NCBI RefSeq assembly: GCF_049747295.1
Contig: NZ_JBMHJM010000001.1
Span: 2,728,001-2,792,000 of the forward strand
Length of the DNA stretch: 64,000 bases
Source of the DNA: Afipia sp049747295
GTDB lineage: Bacteria; Pseudomonadota; Alphaproteobacteria; Rhizobiales; Xanthobacteraceae
Direction: 5' to 3'
The stretch's first letter is position 1. Every line of letters starts with the position of its first letter. The position numbers and the translations under genes are program-made. Below the pieces are notes generated by a model. The model was not told the DNA's origin. It worked only from the letters and a program-made list of their open reading frames with translations, and ran no database searches. Shown piece by piece: positions 25,579-35,122 of the stretch.

Positions 25579-25606
25579 GATACGAATGTCAGAACCGGGA
25601 CACTAG
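25579..25606. repeat. Solitary right arm of a palindromic repeat
   Basis: GATACGAATGTCAGAACC followed by GGGACACTAG. It matches the right half of the element at 10323-10397 with one mismatch over 28 bases, but no complementary left arm lies next to it. A remnant of a deleted or recombined element between bioB and the metallo-hydrolase. Confidence 0.85.
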
Positions 25607-25680
25607 CCGAAAAGTGATGCTGAGCGGTGGGCGGCGGCATGGCCGCCATGCGCCTGCTTGTCTTTCGCGTTTAAAACGAC

Positions 25681-26748
25681 CTACGCCGCGGTGGCGCCGT
25701 TGGCCGCCACTTTTGCGGGCGAGGCAGCTCCCGCCGGAACCGTTTCTTTCGCGTGATCGAGCTGCGATTTGATGCCGAGCCGGTCCAGCAGATTCGCATC
25801 GCGTACCGTCTGCGGATTCTTGGTGGTCAGCAGCACGTCGCCGATGAAGATCGAATTCGCGCCAGCGACAAAGCACAAGGCCTGCAATTCATCGGTCATG
25901 TACTGACGGCCCGCCGACAGGCGAACCACGCTCTTCGGCATCATGATGCGGGCAACCGCAATCATGCGTGCCAATGCGATCGGGTCGGGGCGCTCGGCGG
26001 TCTCGGCGACGGGCACGCCCTTGACCTCGTTCCACATATTGATCGGAACGCTCTCCGGATGCTCCGGCAGGTTGGCGAGCAGCGCCAGCATGCCGAGCCG
26101 GTCATCGACCTGTTCGCCCATGCCGATGATGCCGCCGCAGCAGACTTTCAGCCCGGCGTCGCGCGCGTTGGCCAGCGTATCGATGCGGTCCTGCATCGTG
26201 CGCGTGGTGATGATGTTGCCGTAGAACTCCGGCGAGGTATCGACGTTGTGGTTGTAGAAATCGAGCCCGGCATCGTGCAGCCGCTTCGCCTGGGGTGGCG
26301 TCAGCATGCCCAGCGTCACGCAGGTCTCCATGCCGAGATCCTTCACGGCAGTAATCATCTCGGCGACCTTGTCGAGATCCTTGTCTTTTGGATTGCGCCA
26401 GGCGGCGGCCATGCAGAAGCGGCTCGCCCCGGCATCCTTCGCGCGCTGCGCGGTGGCCAGCACGTCGTCCTTCTCCATCAGCTTGGTTGCTTTCAAGCCG
26501 GTGTCGTACTTGGCGCTCTGCGAGCAGTAGCCGCAGTCCTCGGGACAACCGCCGGTCTTGATGCTGAGCAGGCTCGCGGTTTCGACGTGGTTCGGATCGA
26601 AATTGCGGCGATGAATGCTTTGAGCCTGGAAGATCAGGTCCGCAAATGGCAGGTCATACAGCGCCTGCGCTTCCGCGCGCGTCCAATCGTGCCGTGGCGT
26701 AATGGATGAATCCTTGCCGCCATTGATTGAAACCGGCGATGTGCTCAT
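25681..26748 (-). CDS. bioB: Biotin synthase
   Basis: Radical-SAM enzyme that inserts sulfur into dethiobiotin. The 4Fe-4S motif CxxxCxxC is in GGCPEDCGYCSQSAKYD, and further conserved segments are MAAAWRNPKD, NHNVDTSPEFYGNI and GLKVCCGGIIGMGE, with the sulfur-cluster residues RLSAGRQ near residue 270. 355 residues, with a short Ala/Pro-rich C-terminal tail. No other bio genes are present in the window. Confidence 0.96.
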   Translation of the reverse strand: MSTSPVSINGGKDSSITPRHDWTRAEAQALYDLPFADLIFQAQSIHRRNFDPNHVETASLLSIKTGGCPEDCGYCSQSAKYDTGLKATKLMEKDDVLATAQRAKDAGASRFCMAAAWRNPKDKDLDKVAEMITAVKDLGMETCVTLGMLTPPQAKRLHDAGLDFYNHNVDTSPEFYGNIITTRTMQDRIDTLANARDAGLKVCCGGIIGMGEQVDDRLGMLALLANLPEHPESVPINMWNEVKGVPVAETAERPDPIALARMIAVARIMMPKSVVRLSAGRQYMTDELQALCFVAGANSIFIGDVLLTTKNPQTVRDANLLDRLGIKSQLDHAKETVPAGAASPAKVAANGATAA

Positions 26749-26876
26749 GCGCTGATCCTTTGCACTTACGTTTATCGTCGCGTGGAAACACGTCCCGCGC
26801 GAGGCCTTGCCTATCTGAATTAGCAGGGATCACGAGCCCTAAGAAGAGTCAATCCGAGGGCGGAATCGGGTGGAAC

Positions 26877-26902
26877 GCAGCCATGTCCGTGGACATGGCT
26901 GC
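26877..26902. terminator. Perfect hairpin after chemoreceptor gene
   Basis: GCAGCCATGTC (26877-26887), CGTG loop, GACATGGCTGC (26892-26902). It sits 14 bases past the chemoreceptor stop. No U tract follows on the minus strand, so it may work with Rho or protect the mRNA end. Confidence 0.5.
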
Positions 26903-26915
26903 ACGGCTCAGATCA

Positions 26916-29063
26916 TCAAGCGGCCCGGATATTGAGCAGGAACGTATCGATTTCCGAACGTAATGTATCGGCTTCGCGGCGCAGCTCGCCGGACGCGTTC
27001 AAGACCTCGCTTGCCGCGGCACCCGCTTCGATGGACGCCTGGCTGACGCCCACGATGTTGCTCGATACCTCGCTGGTTCCGCCCGCCGCATGCTGAATAT
27101 TGCGGGCGATTTCGCGGGTCGCGGCGCCCTGCTGTTCGACCGCCGCGGCGATCGCTGTGGTGACGTCGTTGATCTGACCGATGGTTGAGCCGATGCTGCG
27201 GATCGCACCGACGGCGGACGTCGTCACGCTCTGCATGCTGCTGATCTGCGTGCGGATCTCGTCGGTGGCCTTGGCGGTCTGCTCGGCGAGATTCTTCACT
27301 TCCGACGCCACGACCGCAAACCCGCGGCCTGCTTCGCCCGCCCGCGCAGCTTCGATGGTCGCGTTCAGCGCAAGCAGATTGGTTTGCGAGGCGATCTCCT
27401 GAATGAGGTCGACGACGCTGCTGATGCGGTTCGCATTGTCGGCAAGGCCCTGCATGGTCGTATCGGTTTGGCTGGCCTCGCTGACCGCGTTGTTGGCGAT
27501 CTCGGTCGACGTCGTCACCTGACGGCCAATTTCCTGGATCGAAGATGACAGCTCCTCGGTGCCCGACGATACGGTCTGGACGTTGACCGATGTTTCCTCG
27601 GCGGCTGATGCCACGGCGCTCACCAGCGCGCTGGAGCGGTCCGCGGTGGCCGACATGCTTTCAGCGGTCACCTGCATCGAGTTCGCCGATGCCATCAGGC
27701 CTTCAAGAGCAACACGGACTTTGTCCTCGAAGCTTGCGATCTGCGCTTCGATGCGTGACGCACGTTCGGCCTTGACGACGCGATCCTGGTCCTGCTCGCT
27801 GCTCAACGCGCGCGACTGGATCATGCTTTCGCGGAACACTTCGAGCGAGCGCGCCATCACGGCGATCTCGTCCTGCTGCTTGCCGCGCGCCACTTCCGCA
27901 TCGAGGTCGCCGTCTGACAACCGCTGCATGACGTTCTGCAGGTTGGCGATACGCTTCAGGATGTTGCGTCCGACATAAAGCCATACGAACAGGAACGAGC
28001 CGACGAGCGTGAGGCCGCCGAGCACCAGCATCACTGTGGTCGCCAACGAGATCTTGCTTTGTGCGACACCGGCAGCAGCTTGTGTCTGCGTCTGCACATC
28101 GCTGACGAGTTGCTTGATGCTGATGTCAAGGCCGCGGTTCAGCTTGCGGGTTTCATCCACGATGAGCTGGCCATATTCCGCGGCATCGAGCTCCTTCTGA
28201 CGGACCTTGAAGACGCCGTTCTTTCCCTCCGCAAGCGCCAGAAGCTTGTTCAATGGCTCTCTGATCGCGCCACCGGTGTTGAGCTCCTTCAGGTCCTTCA
28301 GCTTGCCGGCAAGGCCTTCCTTTCGCGCCTTGAACGAATCTTGAAACGGGTTGAGCGCATCGCTGCTGGTTGCGGAGAGGGCGGCCGTCATGTCGGCCGT
28401 CATCAAATTCGCATCAGTGATGATGCTGCCGAGCAGGTCGTTCGCACGCGAGGCTTCCATCGCATCGCTGGGCGAGAACGCAGCCGAACCGAGCACGGCG
28501 TTCATCTGGGTCTGGGCGTCGAGTGTCGCAACGCTTGCCGCCGCAAGGAAATCCGCTTGTGCCTTGCGCAAGCCTGCGGATTGCGCCTCACGGGCCGCAG
28601 AGGCTTCAAGGCGTTCCTTGGCGGCCGAGCCGATGCTGGTGACGGTGTCGCCGATATTCTTGCTGGTCTCGATCAGCGCATCGACGACCGATTTGTCCGC
28701 GCCGAGTTTCGCAATCTCTGCCAGCTTGTCCGCAGCGCCCTGCTGGGTCTGTTTCATCTGTGCGGCGCGTTCGTTCAGGGTGCTTTCGTTGGTCGACGAC
28801 AACAGCGATTGCGCCTGCGTTGCGAGTGTCGCGCTCTGCGCGGAAAGCTGCAGGCTGGCCGAGAGCCGGGGAATGTCGCGTTCGTTGAGGTTGGATACGA
28901 CTCCGCCGAGCTGACGCAGGAGCAGGCTGGCACTGGCGCTGATCACGAGCGCCATGGCCGCGATCACGGCGAAGGCGAGGAAGAGATTTCCCCGTATGCC
29001 CATTTTGAGACGCGGCATGCGGAGCCGGTGAAATAATTTTCCAAAGGGAAGTCGCAAAGTCAT
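26916..29063 (-). CDS. Methyl-accepting chemotaxis protein (helical-bundle sensor)
   Basis: Membrane chemoreceptor of about 715 residues. First helix near 20-44 (GNLFLAFAVIAAMALVISASASLLL), a long all-helical periplasmic sensor (about 45-345), a second helix (TTVMLVLGGLTLVGSFLFVWLYVG), HAMP, and a cytoplasmic signalling domain with hairpin tip EIASQTNLLALNATIEAARAGE (split here at residues 570-591). Start ATG 29063 is preceded by GGGGG 4 bases upstream. No CheA/CheW genes are nearby, so it feeds a remote array. The ligand is unknown. Confidence 0.93.
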   Translation of the reverse strand: MTLRLPFGKLFHRLRMPRLKMGIRGNLFLAFAVIAAMALVISASASLLLRQLGGVVSNLNERDIPRLSASLQLSAQSATLATQAQSLLSSTNESTLNERAAQMKQTQQGAADKLAEIAKLGADKSVVDALIETSKNIGDTVTSIGSAAKERLEASAAREAQSAGLRKAQADFLAAASVATLDAQTQMNAVLGSAAFSPSDAMEASRANDLLGSIITDANLMTADMTAALSATSSDALNPFQDSFKARKEGLAGKLKDLKELNTGGAIREPLNKLLALAEGKNGVFKVRQKELDAAEYGQLIVDETRKLNRGLDISIKQLVSDVQTQTQAAAGVAQSKISLATTVMLVLGGLTLVGSFLFVWLYVGRNILKRIANLQNVMQRLSDGDLDAEVARGKQQDEIAVMARSLEVFRESMIQSRALSSEQDQDRVVKAERASRIEAQIASFEDKVRVALEGLMASANSMQVTAESMSATADRSSALVSAVASAAEETSVNVQTVSSGTEELSSSIQEIGRQVTTSTEIANNAVSEASQTDTTMQGLADNANRISSVVDLIQEIASQTNLLALNATIEAARAGEAGRGFAVVASEVKNLAEQTAKATDEIRTQISSMQSVTTSAVGAIRSIGSTIGQINDVTTAIAAAVEQQGAATREIARNIQHAAGGTSEVSSNIVGVSQASIEAGAAASEVLNASGELRREADTLRSEIDTFLLNIRAA

Positions 29064-29289
29064 GGTGCCCCCGAGCCAACTCAAATCACAAAAGAACAAG
29101 CGGGCAGCAGTATCGCGGGGGCGGGTTAATAAATTTCGGAAAACAGGATCCGGAAGGCGCTTAAACGCGCTGTTGAACTACTTTCCGCCGAGTCTCGCGG
29201 TGCGGAAGACGTTCGAGACGTCGTCGAAATCCGCACTGCGAAATTAGGCAGCGCTGAGACGCCACCTTCAGATGTTGCTGAGACGATCG

Positions 29290-30480
29290 TTACTCAGCAG
29301 GCTGGGGCGCAGGGGCGGAGGCACGCTGTTCGGGCGGAAACAGAGCGGCGCCCAGAATCATAAGCAGGCACAAGGCCGAGAACACGCGCAGCGTCAGGGC
29401 AAACCCGCCGTGCTCGTGAAGCCACGCCACCAGCCCCACTGAAGCACCTGCCGCGGTGAAGCCCACGAAGTAACGCACCGAATAGGCCCGCGCGCGCCAT
29501 TGGTCGGCCGTGTACTTGCCGACCATGGCATCGTTGACGGTCACCTGACCGAACATCGCCATCACGATTCCGATCGTGATCACGATCAGCGCAACATTCT
29601 GGGACTCCGCGGCGAGGTACAGCAACGGTGTCAGCGCGATCGAAAGTGGAAAGAATACGGCTCTTAGCGAGAAGCGGTCGATCAGGCCGCCAATCGTATA
29701 TTGGGTCAATGCGCCGAACACGTAGACGCAAGCCGTGATCACACCCAGTGTCGCCGGGCTGGTGGTGATATCCGTCAGGCGTTCGGCGAACAGCTTCGGC
29801 AATGCGACCGTGATCGCGTTGAACGTGGTCGAGCTCGCGATCACCGTCACCATCAGCGCGGCGACGACGCGCCACATCGCGTTTCTCGAAACGCGAGCCG
29901 TGACGCCTGCGGTCTTGTGTCCGGTGCGGACTTCGTGGTGGACCGCATGCATGAACGCCAACCCGACGATGATGGTCATCAGCCCGGGCAAGATAAAAGC
30001 CCAACGCCATCCCAGAAGCTGCGCCGCCGCGCCTGTGACGAGGGCCGACGAGGCAACCCCGAGATTGCCCCACACCCCGTTGATACCGACTTCGCGGCCG
30101 AGATTCTTGTCCGAGTAGGACACCATCATGGCGGTGCCGACCGGATGGTAGATCGCGGCGAACAGGCCGACCACGAACAGGGCGATTCCAAGCTGCAGCG
30201 GCGTTTGCACCAGACCGACCGCGATCATGCTCACGCCGATGCCGAGAAAGAAGATCACCATCATGTGCCGGCGGCTCCAGCGGTCACCGAGCCAGCCGGT
30301 GGCCAGCGACCCCGCGCCGAACGCGATGAAGCCGGGCGTGGCATAGGGCAAAAGGTCGCCGTAGGGCATCCCGAACACCGGACCCATCACGATCACCGCC
30401 GCCGCGAAGATCAGCATCGCGTAGTGGTCGATGAAATGCGCGATGTTGACGTAATTGATCACGGTCTGGGGGCGGTTCAT
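29290..30480 (-). CDS. MFS transporter
   Basis: 396 residues, 12 predicted helices. MFS signature GWLGDRWSRRHMMVIF between helices 2 and 3. Sequence segments such as FAAIYHPVGTAMMVSYSDKNLGREVGINGVWGNLG resemble fosmidomycin-resistance-like (Fsr) MFS exporters. It is divergent from the AraC regulator at 30573, with a 92-base gap, so control by that regulator is likely. Substrate unknown. Confidence 0.88.
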   Translation of the reverse strand: MNRPQTVINYVNIAHFIDHYAMLIFAAAVIVMGPVFGMPYGDLLPYATPGFIAFGAGSLATGWLGDRWSRRHMMVIFFLGIGVSMIAVGLVQTPLQLGIALFVVGLFAAIYHPVGTAMMVSYSDKNLGREVGINGVWGNLGVASSALVTGAAAQLLGWRWAFILPGLMTIIVGLAFMHAVHHEVRTGHKTAGVTARVSRNAMWRVVAALMVTVIASSTTFNAITVALPKLFAERLTDITTSPATLGVITACVYVFGALTQYTIGGLIDRFSLRAVFFPLSIALTPLLYLAAESQNVALIVITIGIVMAMFGQVTVNDAMVGKYTADQWRARAYSVRYFVGFTAAGASVGLVAWLHEHGGFALTLRVFSALCLLMILGAALFPPEQRASAPAPQPAE

Positions 30481-30572
30481 CGGCGGGCGTTTCCTTTGGG
30501 CAGCTTCGGCATTGAGGGTTTCTCAGTCCTCCGAAGCAGCATACGCTGGCGGCCTATCGATTCGGAGCCGAT

Positions 30573-31376
30573 ATGTATCGCCAGAACGCCAATGGAGGCC
30601 GGCACCATGTGCCTTCAACACCCGTCTGCGAGGGGCTGCGCATCCTCGCGCGCAGCTATCAAAGGGGCACCCGGCTCGACACCCACACGCACCGGGAAGC
30701 CCAGCTGATCTTCGCCGAGCGCGGCGTGATGCAGGTGACGACGCCGAAGGGGCGATGGCTCGTTCCGCCCGCCCGGGCGGTCTGGGTGCCGCCGCGGCTG
30801 GGGCATGCCATCGATGTCTTGGCTGACATCGAGATGCGCACGCTCTACGCCGAGCCGGAGTGGCTGGCAAAGCATCCCGAAGCGCCGCGCCTGATCCGCG
30901 AGTTCGTTGTCGCGGTGGGGCCATTGCTGCGCGAATCGGTGCTCGCTCTGTTCGGCGACCGGATTCATCCGCGCCGTGCCGAGGTGCTGGCCGAACTGGT
31001 GCTGTACGAACTGGCCGAGGCGGAAGACGCGGCGACGTTCATGCCGATGCCGGCCGATGCCCGCGCGCGGCATGTCGCGGCTCTCGTGTTGGCAGACCCG
31101 CTGATCGAACGTGACCTGGATGATCTGGCGCTTGCCGCCGGCGCTTCCTCGCGCACGGTGACGCGGCTGTTTCCCGACGAGACCGGCCTGACGTTTCGTG
31201 AATGGCGTCGCCGCGCGCGCATCATGGCCGCCGCGGAAATGCTCTCTAGCGGATCACGGCCGGTGAAGAACGTCGCCTCGCGCTTCGGCTTCTCCAGCGT
31301 CGCTGCGTTTGGTCATGCGTTCCGCGAGGTGATGGGCATGACGCCCGGTGAGTTTCAGCGAAGGTCGGTGCTGTGA
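30573..31376 (+). CDS. AraC-family transcriptional regulator with cupin domain
   Basis: 267 residues. N-terminal AraC-type cupin sensor (about 25-110; THTHREAQLIFAERGVMQVTT, with metal-binding-like histidines) and a C-terminal pair of helix-turn-helix motifs (about 165-262; DLALAAGASSRTVTRLFPDETG and VASRFGFSSVAAFGHAFREVMGM). This architecture is typical of regulators next to efflux pumps. It probably controls the divergent MFS gene. ATG 30573 has no strong ribosome site. Confidence 0.9.
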   Translation: MYRQNANGGRHHVPSTPVCEGLRILARSYQRGTRLDTHTHREAQLIFAERGVMQVTTPKGRWLVPPARAVWVPPRLGHAIDVLADIEMRTLYAEPEWLAKHPEAPRLIREFVVAVGPLLRESVLALFGDRIHPRRAEVLAELVLYELAEAEDAATFMPMPADARARHVAALVLADPLIERDLDDLALAAGASSRTVTRLFPDETGLTFREWRRRARIMAAAEMLSSGSRPVKNVASRFGFSSVAAFGHAFREVMGMTPGEFQRRSVL

Positions 31377-31431
31377 GGGATTGCAACAGCCCTGGAGAAC
31401 GCGAACTCTTCCAACGCGTCAACGCGGATTT

Positions 31432-32103
31432 TTATTCAATGGGAGTGGGGAGCTGCCGCTGCGCAATGCGCCGCCACAGCTGAGGGAGCAACGAAAGCAC
31501 AAGCATGACAACTCCGATCAGGGTCGGTTGAACCCATTCGAGATTCCCGGTTGCGAGGCGTGCACCCGCAGCACCGAATTGCACGAAAGCGATTGTCATC
31601 GGCAACTGGCCGATCACCGAACCCAATGCGAAGTCAACGGTGCGCAGACTCGTAAGTCCGAGGAGATAGTTCGTCAGCGAATGTGGGATGGCTGGCACGA
31701 GCCGCAACATTGCGACCGCCCTCCAACCTCCTTGCTCGACACGGCGGACAACAGAGCCGAACCGTGACCACTCCGAGGGCTTTACAAGGTCGCTTACGAA
31801 ATATCTCGTCAGGACGAAGCCGGCGAGTGCACCCACAGCGCTTCCGATCGAGGCCCAGACGAGACCGGTCCAGAAGCCGAACACGAGACCGGCAGTTACC
31901 GCCATGATGGCGCGAGGGAGAAACAACAGGCTGCAAGCAACCTGCAATCCCACAAAGATGACCGGTGCGAAGACGTTGCCTTCGAGCAGTTCCTGCAGGC
32001 CAGAGAGGCTCAGCCCGCTCTCACGGGCAAGCCAACTTCCCGACGCGATGAGCAGCACGATAACGAAGGCTTTGACAAACCGGGAGACGCCTTCCACTTG
32101 CAC
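31432..32103 (-). CDS. TVP38/TMEM64 (VTT domain) membrane protein
   Basis: 223 residues with about six helices and the VTT/SNARE-associated core: LFLPRAIMAVTAGLVFGFWTG and FVLTRYF, then RLVPAIPHSLTNYLLGLTSLRTVDF. VTT proteins are lipid scramblases or related membrane-homeostasis proteins. The frame is open to 32262, but GTG 32103 has GAGGGG 5 bases upstream and the extra 53 residues have no family resemblance. Convergent with the AraC gene, 55 bases apart. Confidence 0.85.
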   Translation of the reverse strand: MQVEGVSRFVKAFVIVLLIASGSWLARESGLSLSGLQELLEGNVFAPVIFVGLQVACSLLFLPRAIMAVTAGLVFGFWTGLVWASIGSAVGALAGFVLTRYFVSDLVKPSEWSRFGSVVRRVEQGGWRAVAMLRLVPAIPHSLTNYLLGLTSLRTVDFALGSVIGQLPMTIAFVQFGAAGARLATGNLEWVQPTLIGVVMLVLSLLPQLWRRIAQRQLPTPIE

Positions 32104-32290
32104 CGAGTTCCCCTCAAACAATCCAGCGCGCGCACCATAGCTGGATAAGCCAGGCCAGCGCAAAACAGCACTCCCTCCCCGATGGTTGGTAGAAGTGCCG
32201 CCGGAACAGACGTTATCGGTGTAGGCGTGCGTGAGAGAGCGCCAAAAGCTGTCTTTCAGCAAATCATTGAATTTTCGTAAGAAAAGCTGG

Positions 32291-32362
32291 TGCTGCCAGA
32301 CAGGATTGAACTGTCGACCTCTCCATTACCAATGGAGTGCTCTACCACTGAGCTACGGCAGC
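32291..32362 (-). tRNA. tRNA-Thr (GGT)
   Basis: Minus-strand cloverleaf: acceptor GCTGCCG paired with TGGCAGC and discriminator A; D arm GTAGCTCAGTGGTAGAGC; anticodon stem CTCCA/TGGAG with loop TTGGTAA giving anticodon GGT; T loop GTTCAATC. CCA is not encoded. Confidence 0.96.
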
Positions 32363-32525
32363 GAAGCCAGATACGTCACGTGAGACGTGAATCAGCCAAA
32401 GGCCTCTAAGGCGGGGCTTCCTTGCCATAAGGCTGGTGGCGGCGCAAGCATGGAACGCCCTTCTTCCGGAAAAGGAATCCTCCGCAAGTGGGGACCCCGA
32501 ATCCTTGGCGGATTTAGCGCCGGAT

Positions 32526-32975
32526 TCAGGGCTTAGCGGCCCCCATTTTCTTGTATTCTTCCAGCCGGCCGGCGATCCGCTCGTTCATCCGTGCCCCGAG
32601 CGCCTGCAGTGCCTTCATCGGCCGAATCATCACCTCGAACTCGACGATCTGGCCGGCAGCATTGAATTTGATCAGGTCGATCCCCTTGAGATCGAATTCG
32701 CCGATATTGGCGCTGAACTCCAGCCCGACATCATACGGCCCGGCGACGAGGGTGCGGTGATAGCGGAAGTTCTCGAAAATATGGATCACGTTGGTGAGGA
32801 TCAGCACGCTCGCATCGCGGCTGGGCAGGGGAATGTGCGCGAACGGCGAGCGGAAGACGGTGTCCTCGGCAAACAGCGGCCGAAGCACATCTTCGCTCTT
32901 TGTTTCGACGAAGCGGTGCCAGCCGGCGAGGGTGTCCTGCACGGGAGCGGCCAGCAGCGGCAAAACGTCGGTCAT
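32526..32975 (-). CDS. Nuclear transport factor 2-like (SnoaL-type) protein
   Basis: 149 residues with a cone-fold pattern: MTDVLPLLAAPVQDTLAGWHRFVETKSEDVL, LFAEDTVFRSPFAHIPLPSRDA, and a beta sheet ending in FNAAGQIVEFEVMIRPMKAL. Such proteins are small hydrolases, isomerases or ligand-binding proteins; no specific function is visible. ATG 32975 is preferred over 32987 because GGTGAT precedes it by about 6 bases. It is 172 bases from tRNA-Thr. Confidence 0.78.
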   Translation of the reverse strand: MTDVLPLLAAPVQDTLAGWHRFVETKSEDVLRPLFAEDTVFRSPFAHIPLPSRDASVLILTNVIHIFENFRYHRTLVAGPYDVGLEFSANIGEFDLKGIDLIKFNAAGQIVEFEVMIRPMKALQALGARMNERIAGRLEEYKKMGAAKP

Positions 32976-33059
32976 GAAAATCACCATATGGTATAGTTTT
33001 GTTCGCTCGATATTAGCGCAATCGTTTCTGGTCCGCGATGCGTACAGAATGGATGATCG

Positions 33060-33254
33060 ATGACGGATGAATTAGACAAAGGTGCGTCGAGCGCCAAGGC
33101 CGCCCGAGAGGCGCGCCTGAAGGCGGCGTTGCGCGACAATTTGAAACGGAGAAAATCCCAGGCGCGTGGCCGCACAGGCATGACCGTTGTGACGCCAGAA
33201 GACGACGCCCGCGTGCGAGAGAGCGAATCTACAAGTGAAAAGTCCGGCCAATAG
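33060..33254 (+). CDS. Small conserved basic/acidic protein
   Basis: 64 residues, no membrane helix or cysteine. The N-terminal half is Ala/Lys/Arg-rich and probably helical (SSAKAAREARLKAALRDNLKRRKSQ), the C-terminal half acidic. Proteins of this kind (conserved KxxREARLxxALRxNLxRRKxQ pattern) are widespread in Rhizobiales, of unknown function. It is divergent from the NTF2-like gene by 84 bases. Confidence 0.7.
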   Translation: MTDELDKGASSAKAAREARLKAALRDNLKRRKSQARGRTGMTVVTPEDDARVRESESTSEKSGQ

Positions 33255-33317
33255 GCGCCGTAATGTTTGCGCACCGTTCCTTGAATTCGAAGCAGTTTTA
33301 TTGAGCGAGTAAAGAAC

Positions 33318-35066
33318 ATGAGTGAGATAGTGACAGATCCGGCAGAGACCCTTGGTGCAAACGGGACGGCGCCTTTATCGGTCGCCACGCCGCATGACGA
33401 GCAGGCGTTTCCGCGTTACGAACAAACATTCCCGACGCTGACCGATGCCGAAATCGACCGCATGCGCAGCTTCGGCGATGCCCGTCACTACAAGGACGGC
33501 GAGCGGCTTTTTGAGACCGGAAAAACCGGTCCGGGCATGTTCGTTGTGCTGTCAGGAACGGTGTCCATCACCCAGCGCGATGGGATGGGACACATCACCC
33601 CGGTGATCGATCAGGGACGTGGGCAATTTCTGGCTGAGGTTGGCCAGCTCTCGAACCGCGTGGCGCTGGTCGATGGCACCGCTGAGGGCAATGTCGAGGT
33701 CCTGCTGATTCCGTCGGCCAATCTTCGGGCGCTTCTTGTCGCCGAGGCGGATCTCGGCGAGCGCATCATGCGGGCGCTGATCCTGCGCCGCGTCAATCTC
33801 ATTCAGGGCGGTGTCGGTGGACCGGTTCTGATCGGCTCGCCGCTGCTGGGCGACGTTGTCCGGCTGCAAGGTTTTCTGGCGCGGAACGGCAATCCGTATC
33901 ACCTGCTCGACCCGGCCACCGACAAGGACGCGGCCGATCTGATCGGTCGGTGCTCGACGTCCCAGAGTGATCTGCCGCTGGTGGTCTGTCCGGATGGCAC
34001 GGTTCTGCGCAATCCATCCGAGTCCGCCCTTGCGCGCGCCATGGGCATGATCGGCAGCGTGTCGTGCAGGAAGATGTACGACGTGGCCATCGTCGGCAGC
34101 GGGCCGGCGGGATTGGCGACAGCGGTGTATGCCGCATCGGAAGGGCTGTCGGTGGCGGTGCTCGATGCACGCTACTTCGGCGGACAGGCCGGCGCGAGTG
34201 CGCGCATCGAGAACTATCTCGGCTTTCCGACCGGCATCTCGGGGCAGGCGCTCGCGGGGCGCGCTTTCACCCAGGCCCAGAAGTTCGGCGCCGACATGAT
34301 GATCCCGGTCTCCGCGATCTCGCTCGATTGCTCGAAGCCGAATGGGGCGTTTGAACTCACCCTCGATTGCGGAGAAAAATTACGGTCCAAATCCGTGGTC
34401 GTGGCCAGCGGTGCACGTTATCGCCGGCCCGCGATCGAGAATCTCGATAAGTTCGAGGGACGCGGCGTCTGGTACTGGGCGTCGCCGATCGAAGCGCGGC
34501 TCTGTGCGGATCAGGAAATCGTCCTGGTGGGCGGCGGCAATTCCGCCGGGCAGGCAGCGGTCTTTCTCTCGGGCCACGCCAAAAAGGTGCGCGTGATGAT
34601 TCGCGGCGACGGGCTCGCGGCCAGCATGTCGCGTTACCTGATTGACCGCATCGATGCGACGCCGAACATCGAGGTGATGACGCGGACGGAAATCGTTGCG
34701 CTGGAAGGGGCGCCCGACGAAGGCGGGCTCGCCCGCGTGCGTTGGCGCCACCGTGATTCTGGCAACGAGATTGCTGCCGATATTCGCAACGTATTCCTGT
34801 TCGTGGGTGCCGATCCCACAACGGCCTGGCTCAGCGGCTGCGGCGTCACCCTCGATCGCGCCGGATTCGTCGTGACAGGTGCCCAGTCCGAGCAGAATCT
34901 TGGCCGTCTGGTTGCGCCGCTGGAGACATCGGTGCCGGGTGTGTTCGCGGTCGGCGATGTGCGGTCAGGTTCAGTGAAGCGCGTCGGTGGCGCGATCGGC
35001 GAAGGCGCGCAGGTTGTTGCGGCGTTGCATGGTTTTCTCAGCGACACGGCGAGGCCGGGGCTATAG
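33318..35066 (+). CDS. cNMP-binding/thioredoxin-reductase-like flavoprotein
   Basis: 582 residues: cyclic-nucleotide-binding-like domain (about 40-155; FETGKTGPGMFVVLSGTVSITQRDG), a glutaredoxin-like linker (about 165-245), then an FAD/NADPH thioredoxin-reductase fold (253 onward; VAIVGSGPAGLATAVYAASEG, GGGNSAGQAAVFLSGHAKKV, VFAVGDVRSGSVKRVGGAIGEG). Odd feature: where thioredoxin reductase has GVSYCATCDG this protein has GVWYWASPIEA, so the redox cysteine pair is missing. It therefore cannot work as a classical thioredoxin reductase; a diaphorase, ferredoxin-reductase-like or regulatory role is possible. The usual name is FAD-dependent oxidoreductase. Confidence 0.9.
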   Translation: MSEIVTDPAETLGANGTAPLSVATPHDEQAFPRYEQTFPTLTDAEIDRMRSFGDARHYKDGERLFETGKTGPGMFVVLSGTVSITQRDGMGHITPVIDQGRGQFLAEVGQLSNRVALVDGTAEGNVEVLLIPSANLRALLVAEADLGERIMRALILRRVNLIQGGVGGPVLIGSPLLGDVVRLQGFLARNGNPYHLLDPATDKDAADLIGRCSTSQSDLPLVVCPDGTVLRNPSESALARAMGMIGSVSCRKMYDVAIVGSGPAGLATAVYAASEGLSVAVLDARYFGGQAGASARIENYLGFPTGISGQALAGRAFTQAQKFGADMMIPVSAISLDCSKPNGAFELTLDCGEKLRSKSVVVASGARYRRPAIENLDKFEGRGVWYWASPIEARLCADQEIVLVGGGNSAGQAAVFLSGHAKKVRVMIRGDGLAASMSRYLIDRIDATPNIEVMTRTEIVALEGAPDEGGLARVRWRHRDSGNEIAADIRNVFLFVGADPTTAWLSGCGVTLDRAGFVVTGAQSEQNLGRLVAPLETSVPGVFAVGDVRSGSVKRVGGAIGEGAQVVAALHGFLSDTARPGL

Positions 35067-35122
35067 GCTGCCTTGATCGGTCATCAAAAACCTGGCCGAT
35101 CATAAAAACAGGGAGGACGCCA

